A stretch of 35,686 nt of DNA, from assembly GCA_001579985.1 (NCBI GenBank), contig LRSR01001843.1, positions 1 to 35,686 on the forward strand, written 5' to 3'. Source of the DNA: Hypsibius dujardini (taxonomy: Eukaryota > Tardigrada > Eutardigrada > Parachela > Hypsibiidae). A program made the position numbers and the translations under genes. How positions within the stretch are numbered: the stretch's first letter is position 1; each line of letters begins with the position of its first letter. The notes beneath the pieces were generated by a model that was not told the origin of the DNA, did not search any database, and saw only the letters and a program-made list of their open reading frames with translations. Below are positions 11,105-21,489 of the stretch, piece by piece.

Positions 11105-11781
11105 CAGCCGACAGCAACAATTAGGTGGGGGACTCCGACATAAATAAACAGGTAAACAACTGTTTCAGAACCCAAACTGGTACTTCTGCAACTGAATAAA
11201 TCGAGTCTTTCGGTCCGCACATTGATCAGGATACCACGTGTCAGTAGGAATTTCGGTGGAAATGCCAGTCAAATATGTGCAACTTCGGTTGCTTTGGGAG
11301 ACTGCGAGCCGTCTTGCTTGCTCTTTTTCCGGCGATCTTTAGAACAACGGGACTCCAGAATGTCGTTGTAATTCAATCATTCCATCGAAGACTTGTCAAC
11401 TACTGCCAAGGAATTTTTTCAGATCTGTAAATAAAACGAATGAGTATTGAGATCAGCCTTCGCTTTCTAAGTACATAGAGTTAAGTTGCCCCCATCCCCT
11501 ATAGGATGCATAGGCGCTTTTAACTACTTGTAGTTTTACCATTGGTACGGTGAGCGGATTAGCGTCGGTCTAAAGAGAATAACATGAATTGGCGAGCAGG
11601 CTTTAATAGGCTAAATGCACAAATGTTCTTGTCTACTCCTCGCCGAGGGGGGGGGAGGTAATCCGCCTAACGGTGAAAGCGACACTATGCGTTTGAATTT
11701 CACCCAGCCCTTCACTTTTCCCACTCCCGTCGAAAGTTGAATAAGCAATTTGTTCTTACTAGCCAGCCAGGGCACTCCATC
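11105..11781. other. Non-coding stretch
   Basis: No open frame with support; a G-run (GGGGGGGG) lies at about 11647. I see nothing further. Confidence 0.4.
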
Positions 11782-12003
11782 CTAGTTCATAAACGATGGA
11801 GTCCTGCACCAACAGTTACTTGGGTTCCAAGAAGCAGCGACATTTGATCCGTACTGATTTCTTGCCGGAAGAGGATCGGCTTTCTTCTTGTTCAGTGTTT
11901 GAAGCGGACGCGCCTGTTTGCTGTGAAAGTCGCAGAACACAGATCCCGGCATTGGCTGGTTAAAACAAAATGGAGAAAGATTTGCAATCGGCATGCCGAT
12001 CAT
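11782..12003 (-). CDS. Unrecognised minus-strand frame with a possible zinc-binding C-x(8-9)-C-x2-H
   Basis: The 73-residue frame contains CFNQPMPGSVFCDFHSKQ, which could bind zinc. It lies on the same strand as, and upstream of, the KDZ-like fragment at 10965-11104. It could be another relic of that same element. No complete gene can be built. Confidence 0.2.
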   Translation of the reverse strand: MIGMPIANLSPFCFNQPMPGSVFCDFHSKQARPLQTLNKKKADPLPARNQYGSNVAASWNPSNCWCRTPSFMN

Positions 12004-12027
12004 AACATGCTACAGAGAATCAAATGA

Positions 12028-12240
12028 TTGGAGGAAGTAGAAATTTATAGGAGCCTAAAATTGAACGAAAACGATCGTGCTGAGTTTTTTCTATTATCTG
12101 AACGGGTGCGGCGCAATATGCCGTATTTACGCCATGTTGGCCATCCAGTATGTGAAATTTGTCATACGTATACTCCTGGCATTTTCCGGGCTGTTATACG
12201 TGTTGAAGACAGTTTTTATGACGTTTGGATTACCGTTTGA
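12028..12240 (+). CDS. Unrecognised 70-residue frame
   Basis: ATG-initiated frame with mixed, protein-like composition (…NENDRAEFFLLSERVRRNM…) and a C-E-I-C pair. No family and no clear splice sites. It lies opposite in strand to the neighbouring relic frame. Kept only because its composition is better than that of the surrounding sequence. Confidence 0.2.
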   Translation: MEEVEIYRSLKLNENDRAEFFLLSERVRRNMPYLRHVGHPVCEICHTYTPGIFRAVIRVEDSFYDVWITV

Positions 12241-14268
12241 ACAGAGTTTATTTTCGACCTCGTGATGATAGAAAGCGGTGGAGATCTACTTGCGGCTGAA
12301 GTTTCCTGCAGATAGTACCAATTGTTTTTAATCAGATTCGACAAACATTAAAGAAGTTCGCTCAAACGGCTTAGCAAGTTAAGCATCGACTAACACGTGT
12401 TAGTTTGTATGATTCCATACAAGGGGCAGCAATTGTTTCCAAAGTTTGCCGGCCACGAGCACTGCAATAATACAGGCAAATGTTTTTAGCAAGCGGCAAT
12501 TTTGTCTGTGCGTATAAGGCAAGCTAATTATTATGTTTATTCCATCGAATCCTCAATAAATAAGCCAACTCCCGGTGCGGTGTAGTCATCGCATGTACAC
12601 TGGATTATTCCTGCTATCTAATTTTGAACCCAGAATATTAACAACCTTTAAATATAGTCCAAGGAAGTTTTAAATGCACTAGCAATTATGGGAATTAATG
12701 GAATGCAATTAGACCAAAACCACCCAAATTATTCTATAGAAAAACTTAATGAAACAATCGAGCGCTCGGAATCATTGTGTGCGCCGACTAGTTGAGATTG
12801 TGACAGTTATTCAGTTCAGTTAATACGGATTATTATTCTTTACATGTAACTGTAGGCATTTTGATCAGCGCAATAAGTATATAAATATTGGTGAAGAATG
12901 TTCGTTAATAAAAATAACGGGCACTTATGCTCTTTATATACACTTCATGCAGGCCTCTTACTTTTATTTTAATACACGTTAAATGCCTACATAGTTCGTA
13001 CAACATGTTCGAGGAAGGCACAAAAGAAGTAGATGTTGGACACGCCCAACAAGTCCCCATATCCAATCATGATAGTTCTTTAACTCACGAGTATCATACT
13101 TAGTTTGTAACTCTGTCCACTCTATTAACCCTATTCTGATGTATGTGCCATTTACCTTCATTTCTATAGTTAAAACTTTACTATATAATAATGTGTTTTA
13201 TTATTTCTACAGTCAGTTCTACTTCTTCTTTCCTTTCTTCCAGTTTATTTCTCTAACGATCTTTACTATCAGTCTAATAAACTTGTTAACTATCCAACTG
13301 ACGGTTGGTAGACCTAACATAGACGTTGAGAGTTATTCACAGCAGGGGTTGAAACTTGCTATTGAATTGGAAACCTAACTCCGTCCGAAGCATGTCGTAT
13401 TCCAGCACGCAGTTGCAGCCGCGGTAAATGTTTTTAGGACCGAAACTTTTCTCCGGCTTCCGCCCATCTTGTAAACGAGTACCTAAAAATTTAAATTCAG
13501 AGACTACAGTTAACCATCTAGTTTGACTCGACAAGCGAGAGTGAGAACTTTCTATTGTGTACGGGGAAACAAAACGGAACCTTAGCGAGGAAAAACGTCT
13601 GGTGAAAAGTTAAAGGCTTACAAGAAAAAATTAAAATATAAATTTCATACTCCCATGTGTGAAAATCCATATAGTGGGCGCTTCTTTGAGTCTCATGTGT
13701 AGCGAAAAGATCGTTCTTTTAGGTGCAGAAAGTACTGCAGGGAGCGCACCCTCTGCATTTTAGATTCTGCCATAAGTTAATTCTTTCTAATGCGGCAATA
13801 CCTACAGAGCCCCTCTTTCCAGTGCCGAGCACCTACAGAGGGCGCACAGTAAGCGTTTTTCTCTTGGCAAAAATGTAATTTTTTCCGTTGTAAAAAGCGC
13901 TATAGATGGCGCAACGTTACTGGTAGGTACCTAAATTTTGATTTGCTTCCCGATTTACCGATTTGTCTGCTGATTTGAAAAATAATTGCTCCTGTATTTT
14001 ACTGAATATATTACATATAATGGCGCCATGATGCAGTGAATATAAAAGTTAGAACAAATTGCTATGGGGTCAAATACGCGCGGCCTGGCCATAGTTTTTT
14101 CCATTCTCGACGAAATTTTCGCATTTAATGCTCAACAATTATAGTGCGACAAATGTGGCTTCGATCTGTCATTTCATTCATTAATTTATCTATCCCTTCT
14201 TCCATTTGTGCTGTCCTTCCTTCGTTCATTCATTCAGCATTATCGAGACTATTCAGTATTTATCTTAA
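12241..14268. other. Non-coding stretch of about 2 kb
   Basis: AT-rich, with no supported gene. Around 13737-13915 it holds several GGCGC-containing blocks (for example CTACAGAGGGCGCA and CTATAGATGGCGCA) that look like shared ends of small mobile elements, but I could not pair them into one element. Confidence 0.5.
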
Positions 14269-14380
14269 CGCAGCAGAACATAATAAAACTGAGCAGAACC
14301 GGATAAAAAATAACAGAACAGAACGGAGCAGAACAGAGAAGAACAGGAGATGAGAACATACCAGAACAAATAAAAAGAGG
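14269..14380. repeat. Imperfect AGAAC-type simple repeat
   Basis: Purine-rich run of irregular AACAGAACAGAACGGAGCAG-like units. It opens all reading frames on both strands, producing spurious frames of 60-70 codons. Confidence 0.7.
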
Positions 14381-15114
14381 AACAATTCCTAAACCTGGTC
14401 GGTGCCCCAGTCTACAGCCTACCTCGTTACAGACTTTACGAAACCAATCCATATGGGCTCAATCTCAATCTTGCTTCAATTAAAACGAAATAAAGAGCCG
14501 AGCTCTTCCCGTTATGTGTGTTACTGTGAATACTCTTATGACTGGTCAACGCACAGCTTTATTACTGTACGTGCCTCTATAGATGACACAACATGATTCG
14601 TGCCCATTGGCAAGTTGGAGTATGAGGCAAGAGCAGCAATTCGAGCCACTTGCAAAAACGAGCAATAATTCGGGCCACCTAATTTCAAGGGAAGCTGTAT
14701 GAACACCACGCGAAGTTATCCCACTTCAAGAATTTCAAAACATCTAGAATAATTATACCCATGCAATACAGTCAGAAACAGTAGTGTATGTTGAGTTACT
14801 CATTAACAGGAGCGATTTGGAAATACTTCTTCATGATTTTGCTGTGAAAAATTGTGACGGAAGACTACAGGGGGCGCCACTGGCAATGAGATTGCAGGTG
14901 TGTGTCGGTCTGCTTGCATTGCGTGCAACAGATGGATCAGCTGATTGCGGTTGTTGTTCGCACCTGAGGTGTGAAGATGCGGTTTACCAGCTCACTGCAC
15001 CCGTTTCATTCTAATTTTAAATTTGGGAACGCGACTTAACTAAACTTGGCCTAATATGTATTCATCATAACATCATCTGTGTTGTCTGTAACTTTGACGT
15101 TTTCTAACCGGGAA

Positions 15115-15932
15115 ATGAGTAGCGCATTAGATGAGGCAATTGAAGCAGTGATTGTCGGAGGAGTGAGTGTTCGTCAAGCAGCGGAGAATTTTGAAGTTGG
15201 CCGCACTACTCTTCGTCGTCATTTGGAGAAGCGAGATATTGGACCTCCGGGGCGACAAACGAAGTTCATGGCAGAGGAGGAGCTTGTCATTTGCGATCTA
15301 TTGTTGCGCTGCGCGGAAATAGGAGTTCCGTTGTCAAAATTTCATTTCAAAAAAGTCGTTCACGGATTATGCGAGGACAAGGCGCTGCCTCATCAAACCT
15401 TCACTAATGGATGGCACCGAGCGTTCCTAAAGCGTCATCCAGTCTTGTCCGAGCGGATCAGCCAGGCAGATAGTCGTAAGAAATCCAGGCAGTAGACGGA
15501 GGAGCTTTGCATGCAGTACATCACCGTCATCGCCGGTTTGAAAGAGGAAGGATATTTGGAGAATCCTAGCAGCTTATGGAACTTGGACGAAAGCGGATTT
15601 GCTCTGGGCGGTCGGTACGGAAAGGTTTATGGGCGAAAGGGAACCAAGAATGTAACGTCATTTTACGATGGAGATGACCGAACTCAGTTGACCGTTCTCG
15701 CTTGCGGTAATGCAGCCGGCTACATGCTCCGGCCCCTTATTCTTTATGACGGTGTTGTGATGACGGCATCGCGTGCGGATGGGACTGATGGGAACTTCTT
15801 ACTCGCAACAAACAAGTCTGGATGGATGGATGACGATACTTTAACCGCCTTTGCGAGAGAGGAATTGATTCCGTCTATGCCAATCGGCAAGGTAAGGCAG
15901 TGTCTGCCTGTCTGTCTGTCTGTCTGCCTGTT

Positions 15933-15963
<31 letters not shown>

Positions 15964-16976
15964 TTTCCTTCCCGATCACTGCCTGCTTTCCTAAACTTTG
16001 CATTGATTGTGTTGCAGAATGTCATATTCATGGATGGGCATTCCAGCCATCTTTTCAACCTTGGATTCCTCGATGTGTGCATGCAGTCAGATCGCGAAAT
16101 CAAGATCGTAATTTTTCCCGCCGGCCAATTCGGTAAACTCCAGCCGCTCAATGTCTGCGTATTTGGAGGGGTAAAATATAAATGGCGCCATCATTTGGAA
16201 CAACTGCATCTGAACACCGAAGGATACGATCAGGTACAATACTATGCGATATGATATGACCGCCCAAATGATTCTTTTCATGCATTTGATTCGTTAATTT
16301 GTCTGCGTTTTCTGTTGAGCTGACACGGAACACATTTCCGGCTCATCTCAATATCCTCTGTTCAAAGCTCAATCTACGTGACTCCCTACAATCCGGTTTC
16401 CGAAAAACCGGTCTGTTCCCTTTCGACCCCAAAGTCATCCAAGAAACCGTTCATATTGTAGCGAAAGCAGTGCCGCCACAGGAGGAACCCACCACGAATT
16501 CTCTTTTTGAGGAGGACCAAATCCTACGCGCGTCTCTTAAGCGCCTGGGACTTCCGGAGTCCAACATTGAGTCCACCATGCAGTATATTTCTCAGCAGGT
16601 TCGCGGAACGAGCTCCGGATTCGACATTGCAGAGTCTGTACATCGACGTCTCAACGGTTCTATTCCTCCGAAAAAACGAAAAGTGGCTGATAGGCGCCTC
16701 GACACTTCTCCCGGAAAGTTGTGGAGCGATCAATCCGTGCGGGAAGCTCTGGAAGAACGTCACAAAAAGGCCTTCGATGTGGCAAAAAAGAAGCAGGACA
16801 AACGGAAAGAAACCGCTACAGTGATTAAGGAATTTGAAAAGCAGAAGAAGCCGGTTAAAAAAAATCTTGAAAAGCGTGCGAAGCCGGTGAATGATCGTGT
16901 GAAAAAACTGCGGCAAAAACTGTACTGTATAATACAGTATAAATTATCTCTTTACTCCTTAAATTTGATGATTTAA
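15115..16976 (+). pseudogene. Pogo-type transposase (HTH + DDE_1), inactivated
   Basis: Three exons: 15115-15891, 16018-16233 and 16320-16976, all phase 0, about 549 codons. Residues ~5-45 form a psq-type helix-turn-helix (VSVRQAAENFEVGRTTLRRH). A CENP-B-type second DNA-binding part ends near GWHRAFLKRHP. Then comes the DDE_1 core: N-L-D-E-S-G-F (D at 15586), F-M-D-G-H-S-S-H (D at 16033) and K-L-Q-P-L-N-V-C-V-F. In the last block the family has D and this copy has N (AAT at 16150-16152). An in-frame TAG at 15493-15495 splits the first exon. The C-terminus is lysine-rich and includes P-P-K-K-R-K-V (16665-16685), a classic nuclear-import signal. I chose the ATG at 15115 because it leads straight into the HTH. 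It once cut and pasted the surrounding element; now probably dead. Confidence 0.85.
15892..16017 (+). other. Transposase intron with (CTGT)n microsatellite
   Basis: Donor GTAAGG at 15892, acceptor TTGCAG ending 16017. The 126-base intron is a multiple of three without an in-frame stop, so an unspliced reading would insert 42 mostly Cys/Leu/Val residues between the first and second catalytic aspartates. Confidence 0.75.
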
Positions 16977-17116
16977 GTTCCTGGGTCGTCTCGTCTGCTT
17001 TGGTTTGTGATGAACAATAGCAGTAATTAAATGCACGCGCATGGCGCCCCCTGGAATCCCGGTGGCCCGAATTGTTACACGTTTTGCAAGTGGCCCGAAT
17101 TGCTGCCCTTACCTCA

Positions 17117-17802
17117 TACGATTAATACTACCACTTCGCGATCAAAGACATGCCCACAAACAATACGTAGTACCGGTATTTTGGCTTAACTAACACATGC
17201 GCTGCAATCGAAACAACTCATCATCATAAAATTGAGTCGCATAGTTAGGAAGTTCGACAAGCTGTTATGTACTGAGTTGCTCGTACGCAGGGGTTCTTCG
17301 TGGGCTGTGAAATTGCAACGACGCGGTTGCAGGCAGGATGCCCCATTTGCAGGTTACTTGGGCTTCTTTATACATAATAATACCTATACACATGACCGAG
17401 CTTGAAGGCGTCACTGACGCCTTTTCGTATGAGGCTGGTGGCTGCTGTGCTAGTTGGAAATGCCGTCCACTACGCTGAATGTATGTTCTAGTACTACTTC
17501 TGCGCAGGTAACTTCAAATACTCTACACGATGTCTGCATTTTAAATGATAATTCTCACAATCTGCATTTTTTCGCAAGATTTTCGTTTTGCGCTGAAGGC
17601 TTATATTAGTTGAAACAAAAGTTTGTCACACAAAAAATGCATTGCCATTGGGGAAATGTTAACAGCAGACCGGCATGTGCAGATATATATGGAAACGAAA
17701 ACACCGTAAATAAAAAAGCGCAGTCAGGGTCAAGAGTTTTCGAAAACGCGAAACTAGGTACATAAAAGTTACAATAACACATGTTGAAAGTCGAATAACG
17801 GA
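17117..17802. other. Non-coding stretch
   Basis: No supported gene between the pogo element and the duplicated upstream block starting near 17803. Confidence 0.5.
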
Positions 17803-18390
17803 GAACCTGCTGGAAGGGACGGAAAACTATTTCTCCCACCCCCCCCCGTCCTTCAAGTTTTGGGAGCAAGCTTTAACATTCATAAGCTAATTTTTTGCCC
17901 TTTCAATGCTCATCCACACCGATGCAATGACTGCAAATTTGCAATGCGCTAGTAATGGCAGTTCGCCCGGCTTAAGTACTGCAAACTTGCAGAATTTTCT
18001 TACCCGGGTCCTTGACAAACACAACAATATTTCTATCGGCGCATGGCAAAACAGGTCGATGACTCATGCATGCGTATCCATTTTCTTTCTCGCGCTGTGT
18101 ATGAGCAACGTGTGGCCGCAGTTTTGTCTAGTCGTTCAAAACACCAGCCCAGCCATTAAGGTCTGGTAGGATGAGAGTCTACTTATGTTATGGGTCCCGA
18201 TCAAATTGGACCAAACACACTGCAACCACATGTGCACGCCATCCAACAGCAACAGCAACCTAGACATGATGCAATTCTGCAGCGCACACGTTGTTATCAG
18301 CGCGCAGACAGCACACAAAATTTAGCTGAAACATTGCAGTAGCCCAGATCCTTTCTGCATGACATCAGGGTGTCTGTCTGACAGGCAATT
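17803..18390 (+). repeat. Duplicated upstream block, copy A
   Basis: Matches 28281-28951 over its whole length with scattered differences. Shared stretches include GTCCTTCAAGTTTTG, GTGCTCATCCACACCGAT or its variant, GACTCATGCATGCGTATCCA and CAACAGCAACAGCAACCTA. Copy B has an extra ~90 bases after the GAGCAACGT block. It probably contains the promoter and 5' untranslated region of the helix-turn-helix/kinase gene family, because it ends exactly at the shared start codon. Confidence 0.8.
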
Positions 18391-18683
18391 ATGGCGGCCG
18401 CACTCAATTCCACCAAGAAAAAGGCTAAATGCCTGACAATATTGGAAAAGCTGAACGTTCTAAACGATCTAGACTTGATAAGCGTTTATTCTCCTAATAA
18501 TTCACTTTTTCTGGATGTGTTAGCAAGAAACTTTATTTGTTATTTTTCCCTCCACACAAACCAAGATGAGCGGAAGCGAAGAGTGGTGAAGAAAAATACG
18601 GCGTCAATAAGGCCGATGCTTCAACCGAAAGCAAAAGAATTTGTCACGAAACTCGGTTTATCCGACTTTAAAGCCAACGAAGG
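18391..18683 (+). pseudogene. Broken copy A of the HTH/HIPK-like gene family
   Basis: Starts with M-A-A-A-L-N-S-T-K-K-K-A-K-C-L-T, nearly identical to the gene at 28952. The intron donor after codon 30 has changed from GT to AT (ATAAGC), about 173 bases covering the helix-turn-helix second half and the linker are deleted relative to 29168-29340, and a frameshift follows the ATGAGCGGAAGC block. Homology stops near 18683, where the 3' end of the minus-strand membrane-protein gene begins. No kinase part is present. The reading frame that continues past 18683 is antisense to that neighbour and not real. Confidence 0.75.
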
Positions 18684-18727
18684 AAAGCAGGTGTCACCCG
18701 CCGGTGATTTCAAGGTTTGGTATAATC

Positions 18728-19684
18728 TCAATGCTCGTCAGGCTTCTTGTGGACCTCTTCCAACGCAACCAATCCATCTTCTGCGGCAGGCGAACATTTA
18801 CTCTGTATGACCACGGCCGCTCCGACGCCAAAGCAAAATGTATGCATGACGAAAAGCAATCCCAGGAACACCGTGATGCCGCTGCGGTGATTGAGTCCCT
18901 GTAAAACGTCCTCCTCTAGGGCGGTCACCATGCTTACGATGGCGAAAATGAATGCGAACAGCATCACCAGCCACGCAACTTCGGTCAGGCACATGTAGGT
19001 CAAGAGACGATGGGCAGAGGCCTTGATGAAACACGCGCAGACAACCCATGCTGTTAACTCTAGGGCTGAGGCTGCGATAGCCAACGCGGTTACCGGATCA
19101 GCCAGACCTGAAATAAATGCGAAACGTGAAGCGATGGTAAATGGATTTCCCATGGTTACAGCAAAATTGAATTAAACTAGAAAGATTAAATTAAAACGAA
19201 CGGAAGCAGTTTAAGACTATTTTTTAGATTTAAGTACTTTTCAGGTTGTTAATAATTTTGGTCACTAATGATATGAGCAGGATATTTATTAGTCAGCACT
19301 TAACTGCGACTAAAGCTAAAATAAAAGATTTACTTAAAAAAACTTGAGTAAAACATTAGCTTGATAATCCGCTAAGAAAGCGAGCTTAGTCAAGCTCGTC
19401 GGGGAATGATTCATTGATAAAAGCCCTGCTAAAAACTTGGTTCTTCTAGAGGATTATTTACCGACGGTTTCACCGAACTTAAAGTTTTATAAAACCCAGC
19501 CAGGCACTAAGCAATATTAAAGATCACTTACCATTATGAACCCAGAGCGTGACTGTCATGAAGACGTCCATGATGGGACGAGCCACAGCACCAGTAACAA
19601 TGGCGAACTACATTCACGAAAAAACATCTTACCGATCAACAATGGCGTTCATCAAAACAAGCTTCTTACTTGCTTGCCAGACAT
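18728..19684 (-). CDS. Small four-helix membrane protein, 156 aa (3 exons)
   Basis: Minus-strand exons 19684-19670 (MSGKQ), 19607-19532 and 19107-18728, with donors GTAAG, GTAAGTG and acceptors TGTAG, TTTCAG; phases 0 and 1 agree across both joins. The product has four hydrophobic segments at about residues 6-30, 34-57, 65-90 and 100-128, with short loops, and a polar tail ending …HKKPDEH. This layout resembles MARVEL-like or other small tetraspan proteins, but I see no diagnostic motif and do not assign a family. The apparent longer start MGNPF… at 19153 is intron sequence read through the acceptor at 19108-19109. Candidate AATAAA signals on this strand lie at about 18485-18490 and 18529-18534, inside the neighbouring broken gene copy. 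Confidence 0.75.
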
Positions 19685-19824
19685 GGTTGAAAGGCAGCAG
19701 CAGCTTTTCCTCCAACGCGTGAAACTTGTATACCAGCAACCGCGCACAGAACCTCGTGTTGAACGATTCTGGAACAGACTCTGTCATTAAACACTAAATA
19801 ATAACTGTCAGACCCATAATGTTA

Positions 19825-20100
19825 TCAAGAGATCGTTTGCACCCACCTCCAAGCTGATTCTAAAAAACTCGGAACAATGTTGATGATAGAGGAAAATAAA
19901 TCCACATGAGATGAGAAGCTCCTCAACTTATTTTTTTGGAAGAATGATTTCCAGTCGTTCCGGCTGCGTAGCAGAGACTCAATATGATTGGTGTTCCTGT
20001 ATCGGCAACAGTAATGGCAAGCTACAGGTAGGAACACCCACAACAGACAGGCCAGGTGAATGAGCTCGACGGCATCATCACCTGATGTGCTGATCTTGAG
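19825..20100 (-). CDS. Possible exon with one membrane helix
   Basis: An open minus-strand frame reads …STSGDDAVELIHLACLL… followed by WVFLPVACHYCCRYRN and a polar region. The hydrophobic stretch, about 20 residues flanked by acidic and then basic residues, would be a membrane helix with a positive-inside end. A GTAGCT donor-like site occurs just after W-V-F-L-P. No start codon or family can be fixed. It lies upstream of the four-helix gene on the same strand but I cannot join the two. Confidence 0.25.
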   Translation of the reverse strand, partial: LKISTSGDDAVELIHLACLLWVFLPVACHYCCRYRNTNHIESLLRSRNDWKSFFQKNKLRSFSSHVDLFSSIINIVPSFLESAWRWVQTIS

Positions 20101-20627
20101 TGAATCATCAGCGCAAAAAGACCTTTCGGCTTTGTGAAAGTGAAAGGAGCGCCGAGAAACTGTACCGCACGCATTTTTCCTTGCTAATTAATATTGTGTT
20201 GGACAAATTGGAGAAAATATCAGCGAAGGCCTTCTCTAACGGTTGGTCTGTCTTAATGTCTGCACTTCTAGCTAAACCCGGTAGCAGCGGCAGCCTGACA
20301 TTTCTCCGTCATTTCAGGTTTCAATTGTCTCCGAAGGCTACTTCATGTATCCTATGATCTTAAGATTCAATCCTACTCTCCGTACTATTATTTTCACCCA
20401 ATCTTCAGACTCAATTTAAAAGGTAATGCTTTTGGTGAAAAGGAAATTATGACAGCGTTTGACTTTGGCTTTGCGAAATTTTATAACAGTGAAATTAAGT
20501 AGGGTGCTTCCCAATTCAATATGATCGATCGTAAGGTCGAAGGCTAATCTTCGTTCTACGGGAGCTTTTAGCAACTAACTCTAAAATTACTTTCAGTGTT
20601 ACTCCGCAGCTGTTATATCGTGTGTGT
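20101..20627. other. Non-coding stretch
   Basis: Short frames only, none supported. Confidence 0.4.
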
Positions 20628-20635
20628 ATATACAC

Positions 20636-21182
20636 TAGGGATGCCGATTACGCAGGCGGTTTGGTTCGGTTCGGTTATTACGCGGTTCAGATGCTTAACC
20701 GGTTAGCTTTTCCCGGTTAAATCTCTAAATCGACCCACGTGGTTCGGTTAAAAGTTCCGAACTGACCCAGGCGGTTCAAACTGGGTTGAACCGCCGTTAA
20801 CCGGTTACGTAGTTAAATCAGTGAGAAATACACCGTGAGCGGGCTGCAGTCAATACGTGGAGCTTTCAATAGCTAGAATTCATTCAGTTTATTGAAGTAA
20901 AGCGCGCAATTGCTGCATATTAGTGCCTGAGAATGTAAAGGTAAACTAGGCGTGCCACTCTTGTGACTAATTGAGTCGATTCCCTGTCCAGACTGAACTT
21001 GTTTCTATTTTTACCCGTGAATACGGTTCATAACGGTTCGTAACGGGTAAACGGTTCGGTTTGACGCGGTTACAAACGCTAACCGGTTACTTTAAGGCGG
21101 TTCGGTTAAATTTAAAAACCGCGTCAGGCGGTTCGGTTCAAACCGCGGTTAAACCGGTTAATCAGCGTAATCGGCATCTCTA
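20636..21182. mobile_element. hAT-type non-autonomous element (MITE), 547 bp
   Basis: Ends are TAGGGATGCCGATTACGC and, reverse-complemented from the right, TAGAGATGCCGATTACGC. An exact 8-bp target duplication ATATACAC flanks it (20628-20635 and 21183-21190); 8-bp duplications are the hallmark of hAT transposition. There is no coding capacity. The subterminal ~180 bp at each end are packed with GGTTCGGTT and AACCGGTTA units in both orientations, typical of hAT transposase-binding arrays. The central ~190 bp lack them. Confidence 0.9.
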
Positions 21183-21190
21183 ATATACAC

Positions 21191-21489
21191 ACACGTTCCA
21201 TAATACAGTGGAAAATAAACACGATGTAATAAAAAAGGAAGATCGGCATGATTTGCACTCACCGGGCATTTGGCAAAGAAAAGTCAACTGTTAGTACGGA
21301 TAAACGGAATGATTAAGGAGAGAGGTCAGGCAGCAGGAGGGATATTCAGGCTGACCAGCAACGGGAAAACTCGCGAATATCAGCAGGTTATATGAAAGAA
21401 GCAGCAGATGAAGTTCGAGCATGAATTAACTGCTGTGTAAATGTCTTTGAAGTAATTCAACGAACAATTTCCGTCCTAGTCTTGCGAGT
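21191..21489. other. Non-coding stretch downstream of the HTH/kinase gene
   Basis: Probable 3' flank of the minus-strand gene ending at 21490 or 21774. No gene seen. Confidence 0.4.

Larger units (their letters stand above)
14623..17116 (+). mobile_element. Complete pogo-like DNA transposon, 2494 bp
   Basis: Terminal inverted repeats: left TGAGGCAAGAGCAGCAATTC, right (reverse-complemented) TGAGGTAAGGGCAGCAATTC, matching for about 58 bp with few differences. TA is duplicated at 14621-14622 and 17117-17118, as expected for the Tc1/mariner/pogo superfamily. Each end holds two copies of an ATTCGGGCCAC block (GAGCCAC in one), spaced about 34 bp apart, likely transposase-binding sites (inference). 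The transposase (15115-16976) lies inside on the plus strand. Interior sequence outside the gene has no other supported frame. Confidence 0.92.

Noticed and set aside
13337-13534. Minus-strand frame with V-S-E-F-K-F-L-G-T-R-L, reminiscent of reverse transcriptase F-K-Y-L-G
   Set aside because: Only one short motif matches; no Y-x-D-D, endonuclease or poly-A tail nearby.
14249-14452. Minus-strand Cys/Phe/Ser-rich frame
   Set aside because: It is the translation of the AGAAC simple repeat.
15744-16151. 135-codon minus-strand frame with T-D-R-Q repeats
   Set aside because: Shadow of the pogo transposase and its microsatellite intron.
19536-19790. Plus-strand frame
   Set aside because: Antisense to well-supported exons of the four-helix membrane protein.
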